64,000 nucleotides of DNA from contig CAVSSX010000007.1 of assembly GCA_963730735.1 (NCBI GenBank), positions 310,001-374,000 of the forward strand, written 5' to 3'. Under the pieces are notes generated by a model, which saw only the letters and a list, made by a program, of their open reading frames with translations, was not told the DNA's origin and searched no databases. This stretch comes from CAVSSX01 sp963730735 (GTDB lineage: Bacteria; Actinomycetota; Acidimicrobiia; Acidimicrobiales; RAAP-2). How positions within the stretch are numbered: position 1 is the stretch's first letter; each line of letters starts with the position of its first letter. The translations under genes were made by a program, and so were the position numbers. Below are positions 47,067-55,042 of the stretch, piece after piece.

Positions 47067-48230
47067 GTGAGTAGGCCGGAGGAGCCAGCCGGGGCCGGTG
47101 GTGCGGCCGTGGTCGGGGCGCACGACTTCGACCACACGATGGTGGCCGGTCGGGAGGGCGCCGCCGAGGAGCGGGCGCTCGCCACTCCCGGCCGACCGTT
47201 CACCCACAGCCACCCCTTCTACATCGGGCTGATGGCGGCGCTCGGGGTCGGGGTGGCCGTCATCCTGTTCCGCACGCTCGCCGACCTCGGCTCGGTCCTC
47301 CAACTCATCGGCCTGTCCCTCTTCCTGGCCATCGGGCTCGACCCGGCGGTGGTCTGGCTCACCAATCGTCGACTGTCGCGTTGGGCGGCGGTGGTCATCG
47401 TCGTCGCCGTCCTCGTCGCCCTGGTGGCCGGCTTCGTGCTGGCGGCCATCGGTCCGATCAGTCGAGAGTTCCACGCCCTGCAGGTGGCCGTGCCCAAGTG
47501 GCGCGACCAGGCCGAGAACGGGCAGGGGTGGCTCGGTCATCTGGCGAAGCAGCTCCACCTGACCAGCCAGCTGAAGTCGAACAAGTTGTCGACGACGATC
47601 TCGCCGTCGGCCGTCGCCGGTGGCGTCGTGGGGGCCGGCAAGATCGTCATCTCCGCCGTGGCCTCCGTGGTCATCGTGATCGTCCTGACCCTGTACTTCC
47701 TGATCGCCCTGCCGGCGGTGCGGACCTTGTGGCTGCGGTTCATGCCGAGCAGCCGGCGGCTCCGAGCGGCGGCGATGACCGACGAGGTCCTGTCCCGGGT
47801 GGGCGGCTTCGTCCTCGGGAACCTGCTGACCTCACTCGTCTCAGGGGTGGGTACCTGGATCTGGCTGACGGCGTGGGGGGTCCCGTACCCACTGCTGCTG
47901 GCCATGCTGGTGGCGATCCTGGATCTCATCCCGATGGTCGGTTCGACCATCGCCGGCATCATCGTCTCGGCGGTGGCGCTGACCGTGAGCCTGCCGGTGG
48001 CCTTGGCCACGCTGGCCTTCTACATCGCCTACCGGTTCCTCGAGGACTACCTGTTGACGCCCCGGGTCATGCGCCACACGGTGCGGATCTCTCCCGGCCT
48101 CACCATCATCGCCACGCTGGTCGGCGGGGTGCTGCTCGGCCTGATCGGGGCGTTGATCGCCATCCCGGTGGCGGCGGGCATCCACCTCGTGCTGGAGGAG
48201 GTGACCTTCCCGAGTCTCGAGAAGCGCTGA
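47067..48230 (+). CDS. AI-2E family transporter (YdiK/TqsA-type permease)
   Basis: 387 aa, GTG start. About 50 soluble N-terminal residues, then hydrophobic pairs (FYIGLMAALGVGVAVILFRT, VVIVVAVLVALVAGFVLAAI), a soluble helical insert (150-190), and the C-terminal bundle with LLAMLVAILDLIPMVGSTIA and YRFLEDYLLTPRVMRHTVRI, the family signature. Members export small molecules or act as Na+/H+ antiporters; the link to AI-2 is by name only. Confidence 0.92.
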   Translation: MSRPEEPAGAGGAAVVGAHDFDHTMVAGREGAAEERALATPGRPFTHSHPFYIGLMAALGVGVAVILFRTLADLGSVLQLIGLSLFLAIGLDPAVVWLTNRRLSRWAAVVIVVAVLVALVAGFVLAAIGPISREFHALQVAVPKWRDQAENGQGWLGHLAKQLHLTSQLKSNKLSTTISPSAVAGGVVGAGKIVISAVASVVIVIVLTLYFLIALPAVRTLWLRFMPSSRRLRAAAMTDEVLSRVGGFVLGNLLTSLVSGVGTWIWLTAWGVPYPLLLAMLVAILDLIPMVGSTIAGIIVSAVALTVSLPVALATLAFYIAYRFLEDYLLTPRVMRHTVRISPGLTIIATLVGGVLLGLIGALIAIPVAAGIHLVLEEVTFPSLEKR

Positions 48231-48296
48231 CGGTCGATGTGGGGGCCGGTCGGCGACGGGCGTTTCGTTTCCTCGCGCCGCGGTATCGACTCTTCC

Positions 48297-48661
48297 GTGC
48301 CCCCGCTCTTCGAACTGCAGGTCTCCCTCCGACCGGGGGTCACGGTGGTGCGGCTGTCGGGCGGGATCGACGCGCTGAACGCTCCCGAGCTCCGCCAGTC
48401 CCTGTTCGAGCTGATCGACGACGTCGGACCGCGTTGCTGGTCGATCTGACCGACGTGGCCTTCTTCGCATCGTCGGCGCTGGGCGTCCTGGTCGCCGCCA
48501 ACCGGGCCTGTCGGGTCGCCGGCGGTGCGTTGGCCCTGGTCGTGGCGGAGGAGGCCGACGCCACTCTGCGTGTGCTGCGCGCCGGGCTCGGTGACGTGGT
48601 GCCCATCTTCCCCACCGTCACCGAGGCCCGAGCGACGTTCGGTGGGCGGATCGCCGTCTGA
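48297..48661 (+). CDS. STAS-domain protein (one frameshift)
   Basis: GTG 48297: VPPLFELQVSLRPGVTVVRL, then GGIDALNAPELRQSLFELID. One base is missing near 48441; with it the frame continues LLVDLTDVAFFASSALGVLV, the STAS loop with the serine (S-S-A-L-G) that anti-sigma kinases phosphorylate, ending ...EARATFGGRIAV; about 121 aa. Likely an anti-sigma-factor antagonist. A second STAS gene follows 175 bp later. Confidence 0.82.
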
Positions 48662-48736
48662 ACGATCGGGCGCCGTGACGCTGCCGTTACGTTCTCATCC
48701 AGCAGTTCGTTGATCTTGCGGAGGGTGGTCGTTGCC

Positions 48737-48766
48737 TTGACGGCCGGACACAGGCAGCAATAATTG
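48737..48766 (+). promoter_or_regulatory. Possible promoter of the second STAS gene
   Basis: TTGACG (48737-48742) and TAATTG (48761-48766) are spaced 18 bp apart, about 70 bp before the ATG. The -35 box is good, the -10 box only fair. Confidence 0.35.
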
Positions 48767-48836
48767 GGCGCACGACTCTGCGTCTTTTTTCGTTCGTTCG
48801 GTGGGAACGGACCGAGGACGGGAGGAGAAGGGGCAC

Positions 48837-49172
48837 ATGTCGACGATGGCTTCCCAGGAGTTCGGCGCCGCGTCGTTCGTGGTGAGTGTCACGGCGGACG
48901 GGAGCACCACCACCCTCACGCTCGAAGGCGAGCTGGACGCGTTCACGGCGGCGTCCCTCGAAGGCATCGCCGACACGGTCCGGATGAGCCGGCCCGATCT
49001 CGTGGTGCTCGACGTGCTCGACCTCGAGTTCATGAACGCCGTGGGCTTGTCGGCCCTGGTCGAGATCGTCCAGCCCATCCTCGACGGCGGCGGCCGGGCC
49101 GTGGCCAAGGGCGCCTCACGGCTGCAGCAGATGATGTTCGAGATGTCGCCGATCGAGGTGGGCCGCTTCTAG
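48837..49172 (+). CDS. STAS-domain anti-anti-sigma factor
   Basis: ATG 48837 with AGGAGAAGGGG upstream; 111 aa. LTLEGELDAFTAASLEGIAD and LVVLDVLDLEFMNAVGLSAL form the STAS fold. The usual phosphorylatable serine (DSSG/L) is replaced by NAVG, so phosphorylation switching may be lost. Partner kinase not in the window. Confidence 0.9.
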   Translation: MSTMASQEFGAASFVVSVTADGSTTTLTLEGELDAFTAASLEGIADTVRMSRPDLVVLDVLDLEFMNAVGLSALVEIVQPILDGGGRAVAKGASRLQQMMFEMSPIEVGRF

Positions 49173-49215
49173 CTTCGCCGGGGCGGCGGGCCGACGGCGG
49201 GCTGGCGCGGCCGCC

Positions 49216-49233
49216 GGTCACCCTAGGGTGACC
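49216..49233. promoter_or_regulatory. 18-bp perfect palindrome overlapping a leaderless -10 box
   Basis: GGTCACCCTAGGGTGACC reads the same on both strands and ends 2 bp before the next ATG (49236). It contains TAGGGT (49224-49229), a TANNNT -10 box six bases upstream of that ATG, so the transcript may begin at the start codon. A repressor bound here would block initiation. Confidence 0.55.
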
Positions 49234-49235
49234 CC

Positions 49236-49994
49236 ATGAGCCACTCGCTGCGTGCCCTGGGTCAGTCCGTCGAGCTGCTGCGCCAGCTCCAGCAGGAGCT
49301 ACCGGCGGACAAGGTCGAGGCCCAGGCGTATCCGACCGAGTGGACGGTGGCCGACGTCTTCTCGCACCTGGGCTCGGGCGCCGTCATCCTCCGCCGGCGG
49401 TTCGAGGATGTGCGCAGCGGATCCGAGCCCGATCCGGGGTTCAACCAGTCGGTGTGGGACGAGTGGAACGCCAAGGCGCCCGAGGCCCAGGTGCGCGACG
49501 CCCCGCTGGTCGACCTCGCCCTGCTGCAGGCCCTCGAGGGCACCGACGAGGCGGCGCGAGCATCCTTCCAGTTGTCGTTCGGGCCCTTCGACCTCGACTT
49601 CGACGGGTTCTGTGCCCTCCGGCTGGGCGAGCACGCCCTCCACACCTGGGACGTGGCCGTCGCCCTCGACCCGGCCGCCACGCTCCCGCCATCGTCGACC
49701 GACGTCCTGATCGGTACGCTGGGCCGCATCGCCGCCTTCACCGGCAAGCCCACCGGAGCCGAGCGCACGCTGCACGTCGCCACGTCGGCTCCCGAACGCC
49801 ACTTCACCGTGGCCATCGGCACCGAGGCGCTGGAGCTCACCGGGGACGCCCCGGCCGGCGCCCCGGACCTGGGCCTTCCGTCGGAAGCCTTCATCCGCCT
49901 GGTCTACGGGCGACTCGACCCGGCCCACACGCCGACGGTCATCGGGGACCCGGCCGTGCTCGACGACCTGCGCTCGGCCTTTCCCGGCTTCTGA
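49236..49994 (+). CDS. Maleylpyruvate-isomerase N-terminal domain protein (mycothiol-linked DinB-like)
   Basis: 252 aa, ATG 49236. The N-terminal DinB-like helical bundle has YPTEWTVADVFSHLGSGAVI and LGEHALHTWDVAVALDPAA, whose His residues bind metal in this family (TIGR03083-like). The C-terminal part (LHVATSAPERHFTVAIGTEA onward) is an SCP-like or MDMPI C domain. Members are often mycothiol-dependent transferases or isomerases; substrate unknown. See the palindrome immediately upstream. Confidence 0.88.
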   Translation: MSHSLRALGQSVELLRQLQQELPADKVEAQAYPTEWTVADVFSHLGSGAVILRRRFEDVRSGSEPDPGFNQSVWDEWNAKAPEAQVRDAPLVDLALLQALEGTDEAARASFQLSFGPFDLDFDGFCALRLGEHALHTWDVAVALDPAATLPPSSTDVLIGTLGRIAAFTGKPTGAERTLHVATSAPERHFTVAIGTEALELTGDAPAGAPDLGLPSEAFIRLVYGRLDPAHTPTVIGDPAVLDDLRSAFPGF

Positions 49995-49998
49995 GCGC

Positions 49999-50375
49999 TC
50001 AGTCGCCCCCGGCGGCGTCGAACTGCTGCACCCGGGCCTTCATCAGGGCCTTCAGGAGCTTCGTCGGCAGCTCGCGGTCGTAGGGCAGTTTCACGAAACC
50101 CTCCCCGTACTCGTAGCCGGCGGCGACGACCTCGGCCTGCTGGGTGGCGAAGAACGGCGGATCGAACCGCAGCGAGCAGTGGTGCTTGAAGTTCTGCAGC
50201 ATCCACTGGTTGTGCTTGTCGCCCCGGACGTAGACCGGGAGGTTGTACTTGAGCTCCTCCCGGGCCTTCGGATCGGCCTTGCGGCTCAGCGCCGCAGCGC
50301 CTCGAGGTGGGGGCGCTGGTAATCGTCCAGCTGGGCGAAGTAGTCGTCGACACTGGTCCGCTTGGGCATCGGCAT
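49999..50375 (-). CDS. DUF1801 / YdhG-like protein (one frameshift)
   Basis: ATG 50375: MPMPKRTSVDDYFAQLDDY then LEALR. One base is missing near 50293; the frame then continues ALSRKADPKAREELKYNLPV, VRGDKHNQWMLQNFKHHCSL and ATQQAEVVAAGYEYGEGFVK, a DUF1801 (iron chaperone-like) domain with the typical YDRELPTKLLKALMK end; about 125 aa. Function unproven. Confidence 0.85.
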
Positions 50376-50396
50376 GTCCGGAGGGTACCGCCTCGG

Positions 50397-50885
50397 TCAG
50401 TCGGTGACGGGTGTCAGCCGGAAGGTCGGGTGCTGGCCGGCGATCCGGGCCAGGTCGGCGTCGGGACTGGTCGGGCCGACACCGTCGAAGAACATGCCCA
50501 CCTCGGCCTTCCAGCGGGCGAGGTACGCCCGCAGGATGCCGACCCGATCGCTCCCGACGACCTCGGTGGCCGACCATTCCTGGCGGCGGCGACCGTGGAT
50601 GAGGGTCAGGCGCCCCTGGTTGGCCTCGAGGTTCCTGACCCACTGGGTCCGGCCCCGGGCGGCGACCAGATACGCGGTGCCGTCCACGGTCAGGAGGTTC
50701 ACCGGGGTGCGACGGGGGAGGCCGGAGTCCCGACCGGGGATCTCGAGGACCCGGGAGCCCCAGACGCTCACCCCGAGTCGGGTGGCCAGTGACACGGTCC
50801 GGTTGAGCACATTGCGGGTGAACCATCCCGGCGCCCGGTAGTGGGCGATGGAGTCGGTTGCAGTGGAGTCGGTGGCGTCGGTCAT
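50397..50885 (-). CDS. Deazaflavin (F420)-dependent nitroreductase family protein
   Basis: 162 aa with a Ddn-like split-barrel: YRAPGWFTRNVLNRTVSLAT, VLEIPGRDSGLPRRTPVNLL, GTAYLVAARGRTQWVRNLEA, then a C-terminal HPTFRL. It probably uses F420H2 to reduce quinones or nitro compounds. Divergent from the TetR gene, with an operator-like palindrome between them, so likely its target. Confidence 0.92.
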   Translation of the reverse strand: MTDATDSTATDSIAHYRAPGWFTRNVLNRTVSLATRLGVSVWGSRVLEIPGRDSGLPRRTPVNLLTVDGTAYLVAARGRTQWVRNLEANQGRLTLIHGRRRQEWSATEVVGSDRVGILRAYLARWKAEVGMFFDGVGPTSPDADLARIAGQHPTFRLTPVTD

Positions 50886-50900
50886 GAACAGTGACTCTAA

Positions 50901-50919
50901 ACAAGAACAGTGTTCTTGT
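50901..50919. promoter_or_regulatory. TetR-type operator palindrome
   Basis: ACAAGAAC (50901-50908) and GTTCTTGT (50912-50919) are perfect complements around AGT. The site sits between the divergent nitroreductase-like and TetR genes, the usual place for an autoregulated repressor. Confidence 0.65.
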
Positions 50920-50950
50920 CAAGGGTCGGTGTTCCGGGTAAGGTCGAGAC

Positions 50951-51658
50951 ATGGAAGTGAACGCCAGCCGGTCCGTCCACGCTCGGGTCCGGGCGGAGTT
51001 GGCCCAGGAGATCCTCGACGCCGCCCGGGCCCACCTGGCTGTGGAGGGTCCGGCCGGGCTCAGCCTGCGGGCGGTGGCCCGCGACCTGGGCATGGCCCCC
51101 TCGGCCCTGTACCGCTACTTCGAGAGCCGAGACGCCCTGCTGACGGCCCTGATCATCGACGCCTACCGGGGGCTGGGGGCGGCGGCGGGGTCGGCCGACG
51201 CCCGGGTGGTCCCGACCGAGTTCGGTGCCCGCTGGTTCGCCACCACGGGGGCCATCCGGACCTGGGGCCTCGACCATCCCCAGGAGTGGGCCCTGATCTA
51301 CGGCTCACCCGTGCCCGGCTACCAGGCGCCGGTCGACACCGTCGCCGCCGCGGCGACGGTCACCCTCTCGCTCGGCCAGGTGCTCGGCGACGCCTACCGG
51401 GCCGGCCGACTGGTCCCGCCGCCGTCCCTGGTCGTGCCGGCCGACCTGGCCGAGGACGCCGAGCGGGTGCGCACCTCGCTGGTGGGCGAGGCGCCCGACG
51501 AGGTGGCGATCGCCGCCGTGGTGGCCCTCGGCTACGTGCTCGGGGCGGTCAGCCTCGAGCTCTTCGGTCAGTACAACAACGCCATCTTCGCCCGGGACAC
51601 GCTGTGGCGGACGGCCACGACGGTCATCGCCGGCGCCGTCGGCCTGGCCCTCGCCTGA
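50951..51658 (+). CDS. TetR-family transcriptional regulator
   Basis: 235 aa. The N-terminal HTH is at about 12-60: ELAQEILDAARAHLAVEGPA and LSLRAVARDLGMAPSALYRY, then FESRDALLTALIIDAYRGL. The C-terminal ligand domain (about 80-235) resembles the TetR_C_25/WHG type (GARWFATTGAIRTWGLDHPQ). Likely represses the divergent deazaflavin enzyme and itself through the palindrome at 50901. Confidence 0.93.
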   Translation: MEVNASRSVHARVRAELAQEILDAARAHLAVEGPAGLSLRAVARDLGMAPSALYRYFESRDALLTALIIDAYRGLGAAAGSADARVVPTEFGARWFATTGAIRTWGLDHPQEWALIYGSPVPGYQAPVDTVAAAATVTLSLGQVLGDAYRAGRLVPPPSLVVPADLAEDAERVRTSLVGEAPDEVAIAAVVALGYVLGAVSLELFGQYNNAIFARDTLWRTATTVIAGAVGLALA

Positions 51659-51694
51659 GCCGTCGGATCCGGCACCGGGCGGTGGGGTGCTCGC

Positions 51695-52258
51695 CTAGGC
51701 CCCGCCTTCGACGTGGGCCTGTTGTCCGTCGCGATCGAAGATCATGATGAGCTCGGCCGGCTCGTCGACGGCGACGAAGGCGTGCGGCGTCATGGTGGCG
51801 AATTCGGCCGCCTGACCGGCGGCCACCAGGAGCTCCCGGTCGCCGAGCAGGAGGCGGACCCGGCCCTCGAGGACGAAGAACCAGTCCCGGCCGGGGTGGA
51901 CCCGCTGCTCCGGTGGCCCCCCGTCCGGATCGAGCCGGAGCTTCATGGCGAGGGTGCTGCCCGTCGGCCGGCTCAGCAGCCAGGTCGTCCGACCTCGCAA
52001 CCGGTTCGGCACCGGCCGGATGACCACGTCGTCCTCGGGATCCGTGTCCAAGAGCGCATCGAGGTCGACCTGTAGGGCCTGGGCCAGCGGCAGGAGGACG
52101 TCGAGACTGATGGTCCGATGACCGGTCTCGATGCGGCTGATGGTGGACGCACTGAGGTTGGTCCGCTCGGCCAGCTGGTCGAGCGAGAGTCCGAGCGTCC
52201 GGCGGAGGCTGCGGAGACGGGAGCGGACGGTCTGCTCGATCTCGTTGGGCTCGGTCAC
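51695..52258 (-). CDS. XRE-family regulator with C-terminal cupin domain
   Basis: GTG 52258, 187 aa. HTH domain about 8-65: LRSLRRTLGLSLDQLAERTN, LSASTISRIETGHRTISLDV. Cupin domain about 105-180: RVHPGRDWFFVLEGRVRLLL, then FATMTPHAFVAVDEPAELIM. Such regulators sense a small ligand through the cupin. It is divergent from the oxidoreductase-methyltransferase gene and probably controls it. Confidence 0.93.
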   Translation of the reverse strand: MTEPNEIEQTVRSRLRSLRRTLGLSLDQLAERTNLSASTISRIETGHRTISLDVLLPLAQALQVDLDALLDTDPEDDVVIRPVPNRLRGRTTWLLSRPTGSTLAMKLRLDPDGGPPEQRVHPGRDWFFVLEGRVRLLLGDRELLVAAGQAAEFATMTPHAFVAVDEPAELIMIFDRDGQQAHVEGGA

Positions 52259-52270
52259 GACGGCTCTCCT

Positions 52271-52289
52271 GTTTGCGAATGTTGCAAAC
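52271..52289. promoter_or_regulatory. Operator-like inverted repeat between XRE-cupin and oxidoreductase genes
   Basis: GTTTGC (52271-52276) and GCAAAC (52284-52289) are perfect complements with 7 bases between. A further TTGCAG follows at 52294. It is the best candidate site for the divergent XRE-cupin regulator. Confidence 0.55.
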
Positions 52290-52293
52290 ATGC

Positions 52294-52321
52294 TTGCAGA
52301 AATCGTATCCGTCCGTACGAT
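52294..52321 (+). promoter_or_regulatory. Promoter for a leaderless transcript
   Basis: TTGCAG (52294-52299) and TACGAT (52316-52321) are spaced 16 bp, and TACGAT fits TANNNT. The ATG at 52328 lies six bases after the -10 box, so transcription should start at or next to the start codon. Confidence 0.55.
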
Positions 52322-52327
52322 CGAGGC

Positions 52328-53929
52328 ATGAGCGAGCACGCCGCCCCACACCTCCCCCCAGCCCACGGACAACGGCACGGCGACGTGGCCGTGATCGGAG
52401 GGTCGGCCGCCGGGCTGGCGGCGGCCGTCCAACTCGGGCGCCAGCGGCGGTCGGTCATCGTGGTCGACGCCGGCGAACCCCGCAATGCGCCGGCGGCGCA
52501 CCTCCACGGCTACCTGGGCTTCGACGGCGCCACCCCGTCGGACCTGCTGGCCGCCGGGCGTGAGGAGGTCCGCAGCTACGGCGGCGAGGTGCTGGCCGGC
52601 CGCGTGGCCAGGGTCACCCGTCACGGCGACGACCGCTTCCTCCTCGATCTCGACGGCGGTCACTCGATCGTCGCCCGCCGGGTACTGGTGGCCACCGGAC
52701 TGGTGGACGAGCTGCCGGACATCGAGGGCCTGGCCGGACAGTGGGGACGGGACGTGCTGCACTGCCCGTTCTGTCACGGGTACGAGTTCCGGGACCGACG
52801 CATCGTGCAGATCGTCGACCATCCCCTGGGCCTCCCTACCGCCGGGCTGTTCCGGCAGTTGAGCCCTCGCCACACGGTGGTGCTCCACGACGGCATCGAG
52901 GTGGACGAGTCGGCCGTGGACGCTCTCCGGGCCGCCGGGACCGACGTGGTCCGCGCCCGGGTGGTGCGGATCGTCACCGGGGCGGACGGCCGCGTCGCCT
53001 CGGTCGAGTTGGCCGATCGACCGCCGATCGCCGCCGACGCGGTGGCGGTCCTGCCCCGCTTCCGGGCCCGCCTCGAGGCGCTCGGGACGCTGGGTCTGCA
53101 CCCGGTCGCCCACGCCAGCGGCCTGGGCGAGGTCGTGTCGACCGACCCCACCGGTGCCACCGAGGTCCCGGGGGTCTACGCCGCCGGCAACGTCACCGAT
53201 CCGAGCCACCAGCTCTCCGGGGCGGCGGCCGAGGGCGGCCGCGTCGGCGCCATGGTCAGCCTCGACCTGGCCGACGAGGACCTCCGGGTCGCGGCCCGGC
53301 CCTCGGCCAACGAGGACGACTGGGACCACCGCTACGGGGCCGACCAGCTGTGGAGCGGGAACCCGAACGGCTCCCTGGTGCAGGAGATGGCGGACGTTCG
53401 CCCGGGCGCCGCCCTCGACGTCGGTGCCGGTGAGGGGGGCGACGCACTCTGGCTGGCCGAACAGGGGTGGACGGTGACAGCGAGCGACATCTCGCAGCGG
53501 GCCCTGGACCGGATCGCCGCCGAGGCCGATCGCCGCCGTCTGCCGGTGACGTGCCATCGGGTGGATGCGAACGGGCTCGAGGCCTTCGGTCCTGACCGCT
53601 TCGACCTGGTGTCGGCGCACTATGCGTCCATCCCGCGCACCCCCGACGGACGGGCCATCGAGAACCTGCTGGGCGCGGTGGCGCCGGGGGGCACCCTGCT
53701 GGTGGTCAGCCACGACCTGGCGGCCATGCGGGCGACGGTCGAGACCGGACACCCACAGCTCTTCGACCCCGATGCCTACGTGCGGGTGGGCGACCTGGCG
53801 GCGGCGATCGCCGCGGACCCCGGGCGGTGGGCCGTCGACGTCGACGAGTTGCGACCCCGGCCGCCAGGGGCGGTGTCGTCGCACCACGTCGACGACGTGG
53901 TGCTCCGGGCCCGACGTCTGGCCGACTGA
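52328..53929 (+). CDS. Fused thioredoxin-reductase-like FAD oxidoreductase and class I SAM methyltransferase
   Basis: 533 aa from ATG 52328. N-terminal half (about 18-310): VAVIGGSAAGLAAAVQLG (FAD), LVATGLVDELPDI, redox pair CPFC at 146-149 (LHCPFCHGYEF), and GVYAAGNVTDPSHQLSGAAA, a thioredoxin-reductase-like fold. C-terminal half (about 318-533): ALDVGAGEGGDALWLAEQGW and VTASDISQRALDRIAAEADR, a SAM methyltransferase of the tellurite/thiopurine-resistance type. NCBI names describe this bifunctional architecture. Fusion suggests a substrate that is first reduced, then methylated, such as a metalloid or thiol. Confidence 0.92.
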   Translation: MSEHAAPHLPPAHGQRHGDVAVIGGSAAGLAAAVQLGRQRRSVIVVDAGEPRNAPAAHLHGYLGFDGATPSDLLAAGREEVRSYGGEVLAGRVARVTRHGDDRFLLDLDGGHSIVARRVLVATGLVDELPDIEGLAGQWGRDVLHCPFCHGYEFRDRRIVQIVDHPLGLPTAGLFRQLSPRHTVVLHDGIEVDESAVDALRAAGTDVVRARVVRIVTGADGRVASVELADRPPIAADAVAVLPRFRARLEALGTLGLHPVAHASGLGEVVSTDPTGATEVPGVYAAGNVTDPSHQLSGAAAEGGRVGAMVSLDLADEDLRVAARPSANEDDWDHRYGADQLWSGNPNGSLVQEMADVRPGAALDVGAGEGGDALWLAEQGWTVTASDISQRALDRIAAEADRRRLPVTCHRVDANGLEAFGPDRFDLVSAHYASIPRTPDGRAIENLLGAVAPGGTLLVVSHDLAAMRATVETGHPQLFDPDAYVRVGDLAAAIAADPGRWAVDVDELRPRPPGAVSSHHVDDVVLRARRLAD

Positions 53930-53950
53930 GCCCGCTGACGGGGCGGCCCC

Positions 53951-55015
53951 TCAGGGCTGCGGCGCCCCCGGCAGGCCCAAACGGGTGGCCAGGTCCGGCA
54001 GGAACCTGATCATGTCCTGGTTGAAGTCCGACTGGAAGGGCCAGTCCTCGCCCGTGCGGGGTGCCTGGCGGAACCGGGTGGTGTCGTCGGGGTGGTCGGT
54101 CTTCGAGACGGCCAGGGCCGAGTACGCCTGGCGCTTGTAGGTGATGTTGTCGGGCTGCAGCGCGTGGCTGGCGTTGAAATGGGCGATGACCCGTTCCGAC
54201 AAGCCCTCGAGCCGCCACAGGTGCTGGGCCAGCTCGAAGTGGGCCGCCGCCTCCGAGCCGGCGCGCGAGCGGGGCTCGGACCGTCGGATCACCTCGTCGG
54301 GGCGGAGGGCGTAGGGGCTGTGCTCGCCGCGCGCCACCCAGTCACGCACGCGGGCCACGTACTCGCGGCGGTCGTCGAGGTCCCCGACCAGCTCGGTGAT
54401 CCGGACGGCGTCCTCGCCCACCGGGAGGGGGCTGGCCGGTTCGGGCGGACGGACGATCGTCCCCGATTCGTCGATCCACATGGCCTGGGGGATGTTCGTC
54501 ACGCCGAAGCGAGCGTCCATCTCGTGGGTCTGGTCGATCAGCGAGGGGTGGGTGGCGCCGGCGATCTCCACCCACGGTCGGGCCACCTCGGGCCCGGCCA
54601 TCTCCAAACAGACGGTCACCACCTCGAGCCCCTGCGGTTTGAGCTCCTCTCGCAACGCCTGCCACCCGGGCAGGTCCCAGCGACAGCCTCAGTAGGGGGC
54701 CCAGGCGACGAGGACGACCTTCTCCCCGGCCAGTGACGAGAGGTCGAAGGGCCGGCCATCGAGGTCGGGGAGCTGGAACCCGTTGGCGTCGACCGTGGTG
54801 AGCGCCCGGCCGCCCAGCGTCTCGGGCCCGACGGCCACGAGGCCCGGCTCGGCCACGACCGCCATCCCCAGTCGATCGGCCGTGGCCGCGGCGTCGAAGT
54901 CCCCGGCCGGCAAGGGCACGCAGACGTCCCCCCGACAGGCGCCCTCCGGCTTGATCTCCCACCCGGTGCCGGCGGCGAACTGCTGGGCCGTCATCTCGAG
55001 CCGGTCCGTCAACAC
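53951..55015 (-). CDS. Candidate selenoprotein: thioredoxin/TlpA-like protein with in-frame TGA at the active-site Cys position
   Basis: Two frames in the same phase are joined by one in-frame TGA at 54691-54689; read through, they give 354 aa. Residues 1-65 form an N-terminal domain (IKPEGACRGDVCVPLPAG). The redoxin domain then reads LPDLDGRPFDLSSLAGEKVV, LVAWAPY, [TGA = residue 109], GCRWDLPGWQALREELK, GLEVVTVCLEM, and MDARFGVTNIPQAMWIDESG with the cis-Pro. In this fold a Cys normally occupies the TGA position (W-x-x-C-x-C-like). The roughly 100 C-terminal residues are helical. The hairpin at 54658-54674 supports selenocysteine. The alternative is one wrong base in a Cys codon (TGC/TGT to TGA). 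It converges on the oxidoreductase-methyltransferase gene. Confidence 0.8.
54658..54674 (-). promoter_or_regulatory. SECIS-like hairpin downstream of the in-frame TGA
   Basis: On the minus strand CCTGCC (54674-54669) pairs perfectly with GGCAGG (54663-54658) around the 5-base loop CGGGT. The stem starts 14 bases and the loop 20 bases after the TGA, within the 16-37 base window described for bacterial SECIS, with a G among the first two loop bases. A second possible stem (TCGC with GCGA) lies below it. Confidence 0.5.
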
Positions 55016-55042
55016 CGAACGAATGTACCCCGAGCGGGGGCC

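Noticed and set aside
54689..55015. Calling two separate genes on either side of the TGA at 54689-54691
   Set aside because: Phase is unchanged and the thioredoxin fold spans the TGA; the downstream half has no convincing own start close to the junction.
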